A stretch of DNA of 10,664 nucleotides from Myxococcales bacterium. GTDB lineage: Bacteria; Myxococcota; Myxococcia; Myxococcales; Myxococcaceae. A program made the position numbers and the translations under genes. The number at the start of each line of letters is the position of its first letter. The stretch's first letter is position 1. Location: contig VFKJ01000002.1 in assembly GCA_009885595.1 (NCBI GenBank), positions 1 through 10,664 on the forward strand. Direction: 5' to 3'. The notes beneath the pieces are model-generated. The model saw only the letters and a program-made list of their open reading frames with translations. It did no database searches and was not told the origin of the DNA. This document shows, in pieces, positions 1-5,486 of the stretch.

Positions 1-2
1 AG

Positions 3-158
3 CTCGACGGCGTGGCGGTGCGCAGCCAGGCGGTGCTGCTCGACGCTGCCCGCAGGAGCGGGCTGGTCGCCGGCGCGGAACCGGTGCTCCGGCACGTGGC
101 CTCGCCGGTGGAAAAGGCCAACGATCCAACTCGCCTTGCCGGTGGCTCAGCTGCCTAA
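3..158 (+). CDS. C-terminal fragment of an unidentified protein
   Basis: An open frame enters from the left edge and ends at a TAA at 156-158, giving 51 residues. Codon use has the strong G/C third-position bias of the neighbouring genes, so I take it as the real 3' end of a gene whose start lies outside the window. The segment begins LDGVAVRSQAVLLDAARRSG and ends GGSAA. It is alanine-, valine- and leucine-rich, probably partly helical, with no cysteines and no membrane segment. I do not recognise the family from this fragment and assign no function. A weak hairpin follows it, and tatA starts 93 bases after the stop in the same direction, probably from its own promoter. Confidence 0.6.
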   Translation, partial: LDGVAVRSQAVLLDAARRSGLVAGAEPVLRHVASPVEKANDPTRLAGGSAA

Positions 159-167
159 CCTGCTGGA

Positions 168-186
168 AAGAGGTGAGCGGCCTCTT
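168..186 (+). terminator. Weak hairpin after the partial upstream gene
   Basis: A perfect 6-base inverted repeat (AAGAGG at 168-173, CCTCTT at 181-186) encloses a 7-base loop ten bases after the upstream stop codon. No T-run follows, so it is at best a weak transcription terminator and may be chance. Confidence 0.25.
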
Positions 187-203
187 GCGCAGGGGCGGTC
201 GAG

Positions 204-232
204 GTGAGAGACGGACGGGGCGGCGCTACACT
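204..232 (+). promoter_or_regulatory. Candidate sigma-70 promoter of tatA
   Basis: GTGAGA at 204-209 matches the -35 consensus TTGACA at 4 of 6 positions. TACACT at 227-232 matches the -10 consensus TATAAT at 4 of 6. The spacer is 17 bases, the ideal distance. Transcription would start near 239, leaving a short leader that contains the AAGGAG ribosome binding site. This is a by-eye match in GC-rich DNA. Confidence 0.4.
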
Positions 233-251
233 CCGTGCACAAGGAGCAACC

Positions 252-488
252 ATGCTGGGCCTTCGACCTATGGAAATCGCGCTCATCGTCTTCGCCCTGC
301 TGCTGTTGTTCGGCGCCTCGCGCCTTCCCCAGCTGGGTTCCTCGCTGGGCTCCGCCATTCGCAACTTCAAGAAGGGCTTCTCGGACTCCGCGGAGAAACC
401 GGAAGACAAGCCCGAAGACAAGAAGCTCGCGCAGACCGACGCGCCCACCATCACCTCCAACGACAAGGCCGCCTCCAAGCAAGGCTGA
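252..488 (+). CDS. tatA: TatA, Sec-independent protein translocase pore subunit
   Basis: A 78-residue TatA-family protein. TatA oligomers in the inner membrane form the conduit through which TatBC-bound, folded proteins with twin-arginine signals are exported. The sequence has the full family layout: a short periplasmic N-terminus (MLGLRPMEIA), one membrane helix at about residues 7-20 ending in the conserved Phe-Gly hinge (LLLLFGASRLPQLG), an amphipathic helix with the GSAIRNFKKGF signature at about residues 30-45, and a charged, lysine- and acid-rich cytoplasmic tail. The ATG at 252 is chosen because AAGGAG lies five bases upstream. ATG 270 would lack a good ribosome binding site and would remove the family N-terminus. 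No tatB or tatC is adjacent, so this is a stand-alone tatA. TatA and TatE paralogues cannot be separated by sequence at this length. Confidence 0.93.
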   Translation: MLGLRPMEIALIVFALLLLFGASRLPQLGSSLGSAIRNFKKGFSDSAEKPEDKPEDKKLAQTDAPTITSNDKAASKQG

Positions 489-514
489 GGCGGTCCTCGT
501 TCGCAGTCTCTTTG

Positions 515-548
515 ACGCCGCGACTCCTCTTCCAAAGGAGCGCGGCGT
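515..548. terminator. Bidirectional hairpin terminator between convergent genes
   Basis: A GC-rich inverted repeat (ACGCCGCG-A-CTCCT at 515-528 and AGGAGCGCGGCGT at 536-548) forms a 13-base-pair stem with one bulged base and a 7-base loop. It lies between the tatA stop (488) and the stop of the opposing TPR gene (554), where a shared terminator is expected. There is no long T-run on either side, so intrinsic termination may be imperfect. Confidence 0.6.
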
Positions 549-553
549 TCGAC

Positions 554-1315
554 TTACTTGAGCTCTTTGTCGATGGTGGCCGCCAGCGTCTTCGCCCAGC
601 CCTTCACCCGGCGGGCCTCGGGCGGATCGTACGCATCGGCCCCGTTGAGGGCCTTGTCGATCGCCACCTTCGCGCCCTTCGCGTCGCCGTCTTTGAGCAG
701 GGTGTCGGCGAGGAAGTAGTAGTTGCGAAGGTGCTCGGGGTGCTTGTCGATGGACTTCTGCAGCTCTTCCTTCGACTTGGTGAGGCTGCGCTTGGGCCAG
801 GGGAGCTCCCAGTGGTAGCGGCCCTTGGCGGTGTGCCCGCCGTAGCGGTCGAACGCCTCGTTGTTCTTGATGGAGTAGTCGAGGTTCTCCACGAACTGGC
901 CCTCGAGGCCCTCGGAGAGCGCCTTCAAGATGCCCACCGCCTGGGAGTACGCGCCGATGCTCAGCGCCGTGTAGTACTTGCCCTCGGCGCCGGCGGGCTT
1001 CGCCTCGACCGCGCGCTTGGCGTAGTTCCAGCCTTCCTTGGCCACCTGCTTCTTGAGCTTCTCCTCGGTCAGGCCGTCGGCCACCCACCAGCGGATGCGC
1101 GCGGCGCGCCAGAGGATCTCGTAGTCGGTGGGGGAGGCCTTGAGCCCCTCGCGAATGATCTCGTCGTTGGCCTTCACCGCGTCGGCGCTGTCGCGCGTCT
1201 TCCACAGCTCGTCGAGCCTGGCGGCGAAGCTGGCGGCATCAGCGGCGACCGGGGCGGCGCCCTGCGCGAGCACCGCCACCGCACCCAGCGCCACGAGCAG
1301 AGAGAGCATTCGCAT
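554..1315 (-). CDS. Secreted tetratricopeptide-repeat protein, possibly TatT-like
   Basis: A 253-residue protein with a probable Sec signal peptide (MRMLSLLVALGAVAVLAQGA, cleavage likely near residues 20-25). The mature chain is helical, with TPR-like pairs: DAVKANDEIIREGLKASPTD (about 45-64), WNYAKRAVEAKPAGAEGKYY (about 96-115) and a C-terminal block with LQKSIDKHPEHLRNYYFLAD. The central KYYTALSIGAYSQAVG segment resembles the TRAP-transporter T-component (TatT) and related helical-repeat proteins, which act as periplasmic scaffolds. I see no transporter genes beside it, so the TatT link is a resemblance only. It starts 41 bases after the sigma-factor stop and may be co-transcribed with it. 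A GAGGAGAGAGG purine run lies upstream but is about 13 bases from the ATG, which is long. ATG 1309 is an alternative start. Confidence 0.72.
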   Translation of the reverse strand: MRMLSLLVALGAVAVLAQGAAPVAADAASFAARLDELWKTRDSADAVKANDEIIREGLKASPTDYEILWRAARIRWWVADGLTEEKLKKQVAKEGWNYAKRAVEAKPAGAEGKYYTALSIGAYSQAVGILKALSEGLEGQFVENLDYSIKNNEAFDRYGGHTAKGRYHWELPWPKRSLTKSKEELQKSIDKHPEHLRNYYFLADTLLKDGDAKGAKVAIDKALNGADAYDPPEARRVKGWAKTLAATIDKELK

Positions 1316-1356
1316 GGCGCGGATGCTGCCTCTCTCCTCGTCAAAAGAAAATCAGA

Positions 1357-2088
1357 TCAGGCTGCTTCTTGAAGGTCTCTGAACTCGCCGCCCTCGTTCA
1401 CCGAAGCGAGGTAGCGGGCGAGGAACGACTTGGTCTTCAGCTCGACCTGCCGCACCCGCTCCCGCGAGACGCCCCAACGCTGGCCCAGCTCCTCGAGGGT
1501 GCGCGGCTTGTCCTGCGTGAGCCGCTCCTGGAGGATGTCCCAGCCCAGATCGCCCAGGCGGCGGCGAACGCGCAGCAGGGCCTGGCTCACCTCTTCATCG
1601 CGCTCCAGCGAGAGGAACGACTGATCGGGCGTCGGGCCCGCGTCTTCCAGGCGATCGACGTAGGTGCTCTCCGACTCGTCGTCGAGCGGCGCGTCGAGCG
1701 AGAAGTCGCTCATCGAGATGCGCTCGTGCTCACCACCGCGCACGTGGCTGCGGTTGTCCTTCAGGTAGCGCGTGATGTACGCGCGGATCCACCACACGGC
1801 GTAGGTGGCGAAGCGCACGTTCTTCTTCGAGTCGAAGTGCTCGATGGCCTTCATCAGGCCCACGTTCCCTTCCTGGATCAGATCGTCCAGGCGGGCGCCG
1901 CGGCTGGCGAACTTCTTGGCCACCGCCACCACGAACGGCAGGTTGGAGCGCGCCAGGTGCGTGCGCGCGGCTTCGTCACCCTTCCGGGCGCGCTTGCTCA
2001 GCTCGTATTCTTCTTCGCGGGTCAGCTGCTTGTGGCCACCCAGGTTCCGCAGGTAGCTCGACAGCCCGTCTCGTTCAGTCGTACGCAT
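1357..2088 (-). CDS. Sigma-70 family factor, RpoH/SigC-like, lacking most of domain 3
   Basis: A 243-residue alternative sigma factor that would direct RNA polymerase to a specific promoter set. Region 1.2/2.1 spans about residues 8-65 (GLSSYLRNLGG, LTREEEYELSKRARKGDEAA). The core-binding region 2.2 motif is DDLIQEGNVGLMKAIEHFD (68-86), and regions 2.3-2.4 are VRFATYAVWWIRAYITRYL (91-109). Region 4 lies at about 196-228, with the helix-turn-helix LGQRWGVSRERVRQVE. Domain 2 is of the RpoH/group-2-3 type, not ECF. The RpoH box and the first part of domain 3 found in E. coli RpoH are absent; an acidic SLDAPLDDESES linker occupies that place. The start at 2088 is preferred because a GAGAG purine run sits six bases upstream. 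ATG 2094 is possible, and longer starts up to 2205 would run through the palindromic leader. Promoter specificity cannot be read from the sequence. Confidence 0.9.
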   Translation of the reverse strand: MRTTERDGLSSYLRNLGGHKQLTREEEYELSKRARKGDEAARTHLARSNLPFVVAVAKKFASRGARLDDLIQEGNVGLMKAIEHFDSKKNVRFATYAVWWIRAYITRYLKDNRSHVRGGEHERISMSDFSLDAPLDDESESTYVDRLEDAGPTPDQSFLSLERDEEVSQALLRVRRRLGDLGWDILQERLTQDKPRTLEELGQRWGVSRERVRQVELKTKSFLARYLASVNEGGEFRDLQEAA

Positions 2089-2104
2089 CTTCATCTCTCT
2101 TTCG

Positions 2105-2123
2105 CTGAACAAGCTTTGTTCAG
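2105..2123. promoter_or_regulatory. Perfect 19-base palindrome at the sigma-gene leader, candidate operator
   Basis: CTGAACAAGCTTTGTTCAG is a perfect inverted repeat with 8-base arms and a 3-base centre. It ends 17 bases before the chosen sigma start. On the coding strand it follows a TACAAC hexamer (2130-2125) that could be a -10 element, so it would cover the transcription start or the first leader bases. It could bind a dimeric repressor or form an RNA hairpin next to the ribosome binding site. The half-site GTTCAG resembles that reported for Myxococcus LexA, but the arm spacing differs. Confidence 0.5.
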
Positions 2124-2177
2124 AGTTGTAGAGAAGATGCGCGCTGCGGCATTCGGTTTCGAAGAAATGCTGGGGTA

Positions 2178-2199
2178 CCTGCCCGTGAGGGCGGGCAGG
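2178..2199 (-). terminator. Candidate terminator after the glcD-like gene
   Basis: A perfect 8-base inverted repeat (CCTGCCCG at 2178-2185, CGGGCAGG at 2192-2199) with a 6-base loop lies about 60 bases after the stop of the flavoprotein gene and before the sigma-gene promoter region. No T-run follows on the - strand, so it may be an inefficient or factor-assisted terminator. Confidence 0.4.
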
Positions 2200-2218
2200 A
2201 ATCACGAGGGGTTATGCG

Positions 2219-2247
2219 GGTCGTTTCGACCTACCCTTGATTCAAGG
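2219..2247. repeat. Two adjacent short palindromes
   Basis: GGTCG-TTT-CGACC (2219-2231) and CCTTGA-T-TCAAGG (2235-2247) are both perfect inverted repeats, three bases apart, between the flavoprotein stop and the sigma gene. They could be operator half-sites or small hairpins. Short palindromes arise easily by chance, so no function is claimed for them individually. Confidence 0.4.
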
Positions 2248-2260
2248 CAAGCCACTGAAC

Positions 2261-3640
2261 TCACTGTTCTTTCGACTCGTCCGGGAACACTTTTCCGGGA
2301 TTGAGGAGGCCAAAGGGGTCGAACAGGACCTTGAGCCGGCGCTGCAGGGCAATCAGTTGGTCCGACTGCTCCAATGAGAGGTACTTTTTCTTCGCGATTC
2401 CGATGCCGTGTTCGCCAGAGAGGGTGCCCCCCAGCCGAACGGTCTCCTTCATCAGCTGCTCCAGGGCGAGCTCGACGCGGGGGCGATCGGCGGGCGAGCG
2501 GTAGAGCACGTTGGTGTGCAGGTTCCCGTCGCCGGCGTGACCGTAGGTGGCCACGGTGAGGCCGAGCGCCTGGCCGATCGCCTTGAAGCGCTCGATCGCC
2601 TCGGGGACCTTCGAGCGGGGCACCACGATGTCCTCGCTGAACTTGTACTTCTGCAGCTCGCGCAGCGCCGGCGACACCAGGCGCCTGGTGGCCCACAGCC
2701 GCTCGCGTTGATCCCGATCGACGGCGATCTGCGCGTCGAGCCCGCCGTGCTTCGAGGCGATCGAGGCCAGCAGGTTGAGCTCGGCAAACACCCCTTCTTC
2801 GGTGGTGCCGTCGATCTCCGCGATGATCACCGCGCCGGCGCCCGCGGGGAACGGCACGCCCTTCCCCGCCACCGCCGCCAGCGCCACGTCGTCGAGCAGC
2901 TCGAGGCACCGCGGGAGCAGGCCGCCCAGCAGCACCGCGTTCACCGCGCGCGCGGCGGCGAGCACGTCGGTGAACGCGATGAGCGCGGTCATCACCACCG
3001 GCGGCCGGGGCAACAGCTTGACGGTGATCTCCGTGGCGATGCCCAAGGTGCCCTCGGAGCCCACGAACAGGCCGACCAGATCGTACCCGGCGACCCCCTT
3101 GACGGTCTGACGCCCCACCCTCACCAGCTCGCCGTCGGGCAGCACCCACTCGAGGCCCAGCACGTAGTCGCGGGTGACGCCGTACTTGAGCGCCGAGGGG
3201 CCGCCCGCGTTCTCGGCGATGTTGCCCCCCAGCGAGCACGTAGGCGCCGAGTTGGGATCGGGGGGATAGAAGAGGCCGACCGCTTCCACCGCGCGCTGGA
3301 AGTCGGCCAGCACCACGCCGGGCTGCACCGTGGCGGTGAGGTCTTCAGGGCGGATGGCGAGGATCTGGTTCATCCGCTCGAGCGAGAGCGACACCCCGCC
3401 GTGGATCGGCAGCGAGCCCCCGCTCTTCCCGGTGCGCGCGGCGACCGGCGTCAGCGGCACCCGGTGCCGGTTGCAGGCGCGCACGACGCGCTGCACTTCG
3501 GCGGTGTCTTTGGGGAAGACGACGAGCTCGGGTCGGAAGTCGCCCTGATCCGACTCGTCGTGGCCGTAGGTGGCGCGGGTGGCGTCGTCATCACGCAGCT
3601 CGAGCCCGGTGAGCTCGGCGCGCAGCGCCTCGAGGCTCAT
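2261..3640 (-). CDS. GlcD/D-lactate dehydrogenase-type FAD-binding oxidoreductase
   Basis: A 459-residue flavoprotein of the vanillyl-alcohol oxidase superfamily, GlcD branch, which oxidises 2-hydroxy acids such as glycolate or D-lactate to the 2-oxo acid. The N-terminal FAD-binding domain (about 37-215) carries VAARTGKSGG (66-75), SLGGNIAENAGGPSALKYG (136-154) and VGSEGTLG (193-200). The C-terminal domain has the family marks YGHAGDGNLH (366-375), SGEHGIG (408-414) and LFDPFGLLNPGKVFP (439-453). Length and motif order are those of a complete GlcD-like subunit. No GlcE or GlcF (iron-sulfur) partner is adjacent, so the electron acceptor is unknown. Its ATG overlaps the folE-like stop by four bases (ATGA), which implies translational coupling with the pterin genes. 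Whether its substrate relates to them cannot be told. Confidence 0.9.
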   Translation of the reverse strand: MSLEALRAELTGLELRDDDATRATYGHDESDQGDFRPELVVFPKDTAEVQRVVRACNRHRVPLTPVAARTGKSGGSLPIHGGVSLSLERMNQILAIRPEDLTATVQPGVVLADFQRAVEAVGLFYPPDPNSAPTCSLGGNIAENAGGPSALKYGVTRDYVLGLEWVLPDGELVRVGRQTVKGVAGYDLVGLFVGSEGTLGIATEITVKLLPRPPVVMTALIAFTDVLAAARAVNAVLLGGLLPRCLELLDDVALAAVAGKGVPFPAGAGAVIIAEIDGTTEEGVFAELNLLASIASKHGGLDAQIAVDRDQRERLWATRRLVSPALRELQKYKFSEDIVVPRSKVPEAIERFKAIGQALGLTVATYGHAGDGNLHTNVLYRSPADRPRVELALEQLMKETVRLGGTLSGEHGIGIAKKKYLSLEQSDQLIALQRRLKVLFDPFGLLNPGKVFPDESKEQ

Positions 3641-4242
3641 GACCCGGTGGTGCTGCGATCGATGCGGTGCCAGAGCTCTGCGCGCAGGGCCTTCTCCTTG
3701 AGCACGCCCTCATAGGCCTCGGAGTACGTCACCGCGCCGTGCTGCTCTTCGCCGCGAAGGCGGAAGCAGGTCTGCTCCGCTTTGATCAGGCAGGCGGCGC
3801 CCTGGGTGCCCAGCTCTTCCTGCAGCGCGAGCGCGACCTGGCGGGCGAGCTCTTCCTGCAGCACCAGGCGGTGCGCGAAGACGTCGATGAGGGCGGAGAG
3901 GCGGCCGAACCCCACCACCTCGCGGCCGGGCACGTAGGCGAGGTGCGCGGTGCCCGAGTACGGCATCAGGTGGTGCGGGCACATCGAGCGGAAGTGGAGA
4001 AAGGTCACCACCACCAGCTCGCGCTCGGACTTCTTCGAGACCGGAAACCGATCGGACAGGGCGTCGGCGGCCGTCTGCCCGTAGCCGGAGAGGAACTCCC
4101 TGGACCAGGCCTCGGTGACGCGGCGCGGGGTGTCGCGCAGGTTGGGCTCTTTGACGTCGAGCCCGGCAGCCTCGAGGAAGGCGCTCACGGCGCGCTGCAT
4201 CGCCGCGCGGTCTGGCCTCTTGCGCGGCTTGCGCGTGCTCAC
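3637..4242 (-). CDS. folE: Divergent GTP cyclohydrolase I (FolE family) with an altered active site
   Basis: A 201-residue T-fold protein of the GTP cyclohydrolase I family. Canonical members open and rearrange GTP to 7,8-dihydroneopterin triphosphate and release formate. EPNLRDTPRRVTEAW (32-46) and SMCPHHLMPYSGTAHLAYVP (86-105) are typical. The zinc ligands are kept (Cys88, His91, Cys159), as are His90 and the guanine-pocket QE (129-130). However, the residue matching E. coli His179 is Gln157 (AEQTCFRLRG). The positions matching Lys136 and Arg139 are Arg114 and Ala117, and the C-terminal Ser/Thr-rich tail is divergent. E. coli comparisons rest on my recall of that sequence. The GTG at 4242 is chosen because it overlaps the queD stop as GTGA; ATG 4200 is a shorter alternative. 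The stop overlaps the next gene as ATGA. Family membership is secure, but the canonical reaction is uncertain. Confidence 0.85.
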   Translation of the reverse strand: MSTRKPRKRPDRAAMQRAVSAFLEAAGLDVKEPNLRDTPRRVTEAWSREFLSGYGQTAADALSDRFPVSKKSERELVVVTFLHFRSMCPHHLMPYSGTAHLAYVPGREVVGFGRLSALIDVFAHRLVLQEELARQVALALQEELGTQGAACLIKAEQTCFRLRGEEQHGAVTYSEAYEGVLKEKALRAELWHRIDRSTTGS

Positions 4243-4589
4243 TTGCGGTACGTAACGCAGTACTCCGGGGTCTCCCACAGCATCAGCTCCTCGAGGCCGG
4301 GCACGAGCGGCTCGAGGCGATCCCACATCCACACGATGATGTTCTCGGCGGTCGGGTTCTCCACGATGTCGTTGAGATAATAGTGGTCGACCTTCACCAG
4401 CACCTGATCCCAGACGGTCTTCTTCACCTCGTCGAAGTCGCGGATCATTCCGTCCTTCGGCTGGGGCCTTCCCGCGAGCGAGACGCGCAGCACGTAGTTG
4501 TGGCCGTGCAGCCGCTTGCAGGGCCCGTCGTAGAACGGGAGCTGGTGCGCGGCGCTGAAGTGGAAGTCGACGGAGAGCAGCATCTTCAT
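4239..4589 (-). CDS. queD: QueD/6-pyruvoyl-tetrahydropterin synthase family enzyme
   Basis: A 116-residue T-fold zinc enzyme. Family members convert dihydroneopterin triphosphate to 6-carboxy-tetrahydropterin (queuosine pathway) or 6-pyruvoyl-tetrahydropterin (biopterin pathway). Zinc ligands are visible in FHFSAAHQL and in the CKRLHGHNY motif (CxxxHGH), whose Cys is the catalytic residue. DGMIRDFDEVK, VDHYYLND and PTAENI follow in order, and the C-terminal ETPEYCVTY has the glutamate that binds the pterin ring. Length is normal. MKMLLSVDFHF fits the family N-terminus, so ATG 4589 is chosen; a GTG at 4607 would add six residues, and no strong ribosome binding site decides between them. The 4-base overlap with the folE-like gene, and the absence of queC, queE or queF nearby, leave a biopterin-type role as likely as queuosine. 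Confidence 0.87.
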   Translation of the reverse strand: MKMLLSVDFHFSAAHQLPFYDGPCKRLHGHNYVLRVSLAGRPQPKDGMIRDFDEVKKTVWDQVLVKVDHYYLNDIVENPTAENIIVWMWDRLEPLVPGLEELMLWETPEYCVTYRK

Positions 4590-4713
4590 GACGGGCGGGC
4601 CGTACACCCGCCGTTGCCCCCGGACAAGTCAGGACGAGAAGCCGAAGCCCACGCCCAGGTCGACCATCGGTCCGCCACCAGCAGCACCGTGAGCATCGCC
4701 TCAGACCCTTTCC
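4590..4713. other. Non-coding gap inside the pterin gene block
   Basis: This 124-base gap between the FolB-cupin stop and queD is the longest between neighbouring genes in the - strand train. I see no terminator with a T-run, no clear promoter and no convincing gene. It could hold an internal promoter for queD-folE-glcD or the remnant of a lost gene. Confidence 0.4.
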
Positions 4714-5460
4714 CTAGAAGAACCGCACCGGCTCCGGCCTCGTCAACGCGGAGACCGGCACGTCCACCTCGACCTCATCGGTGGGGATGAACGCCGGCCG
4801 GTCGATGCACATGAAGCTCTGCTCGATGTCCGTGGGGTTCTCGTAGCGATGAGGGAAGCCGCGGGGCCAGGTGTGCGCGAGACCCGCGTCCACTGGCTTG
4901 CCCTGGAGCAGGAAGCCGCTGCCCAGCATCAGCTCCGACTCGTCGAGGTCCTGGTGCACGTGGGTGGGCAGCACCGTCCTCGGGTGCACCCGCTCGCGGT
5001 AGACGCCACACTCCTTGGTCTCGAAGATCACGTCGACGAAGCCGAAGTGTTTGGGCTCGACCTTCATGAGGAAGTCGGAGCGATCGCGGTGGATCTCCAG
5101 GGTGGGCACCGCCGCGCCGGAGAGGGCCACCAGCTTGGACAAGCACACGTCGACCTCTTCCACCTGCGGCCGCGGCACGTCAGGGCTCGGAGGCGCGAGC
5201 ACCCACGCCGCCACCGCTTCCGCCGCCGACTCCAGCAGCCGGAACCGGGTGGCGGTGAGAATGAAGCGCAGCTCCCCCAGCAGCCGCGAGTAGTCGATGG
5301 TCTGCACCAGCTTCCCGTGGTGCGCGGCCTCGCGGGTGTCGAAGTGCAAGGTGACCGCGAGCTCGACCGGCTGAGGGGTGTTCCGCTCGAAGTCGAACAG
5401 GCCCACGATGCAGTCGAAGCGCATGCCGCGCAGGGAGAGTCTGTCGAGTTGCCGCTTCAT
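4714..5460 (-). CDS. FolB-like dihydroneopterin aldolase domain fused to a cupin domain
   Basis: A 248-residue two-domain protein. Residues about 5-125 are a FolB/FolX T-fold domain, whose relatives cleave or epimerise dihydroneopterin (phosphates). It keeps the substrate and catalytic marks: CIVGLFDFERNTPQ (Glu25), TIDYSRL (Tyr57), RLLESAAEAVA (Glu77) and SKL (Lys109). Residues about 135-248 form a cupin with motif 1 LPTHVHQDLDE (His167, His169, Glu174) and motif 2 WPRGFPHRYEN (His204), a full set of metal ligands. FolB alone is about 120 residues, so this is a genuine fusion and not a misread start. The 26-base gap from the pteridine-reductase gene upstream supports co-transcription. The cupin could be a dioxygenase, isomerase or sugar/pterin side-chain enzyme. 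Its reaction is unknown, and I use no gene symbol. Confidence 0.87.
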   Translation of the reverse strand: MKRQLDRLSLRGMRFDCIVGLFDFERNTPQPVELAVTLHFDTREAAHHGKLVQTIDYSRLLGELRFILTATRFRLLESAAEAVAAWVLAPPSPDVPRPQVEEVDVCLSKLVALSGAAVPTLEIHRDRSDFLMKVEPKHFGFVDVIFETKECGVYRERVHPRTVLPTHVHQDLDESELMLGSGFLLQGKPVDAGLAHTWPRGFPHRYENPTDIEQSFMCIDRPAFIPTDEVEVDVPVSALTRPEPVRFF

Positions 5461-5486
5461 GTTTCTCTGGTCGCTCCAGTTCCGCG

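Noticed and set aside
173..1372. Long open frames antisense to the TPR, flavoprotein and TPP-enzyme genes
   Set aside because: They are rich in Arg, Ala, Gly and Pro with no family motifs, as expected for shadow frames in GC-rich DNA. The opposite-strand genes have clear families.
2105..2123. Calling the palindrome a LexA (SOS) box
   Set aside because: The GTTCAG arm fits, but the spacing between the conserved ends is three bases longer than the Myxococcus LexA consensus I recall. I kept it as an unnamed operator candidate.
2089..2205. Upstream start for the sigma factor at 2205
   Set aside because: It would translate the palindromic leader into a sequence without similarity to sigma factors. 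The GAGAG-led ATG at 2088 gives the family N-terminus.
2213..2248. Sigma-32-like promoter (CTTGAA and CCCGCAT on the - strand) ahead of the sigma gene
   Set aside because: About 20 bases separate the two elements, longer than the usual range for this promoter class, and CTTGAA is part of a palindrome.
4586..4696. A 36-codon - strand frame between the FolB-cupin gene and queD, whose TGA overlaps the queD ATG
   Set aside because: The overlap is attractive, but codon use changes midway to T-ending codons. The sequence has no recognisable domain, and no ribosome binding site is seen.
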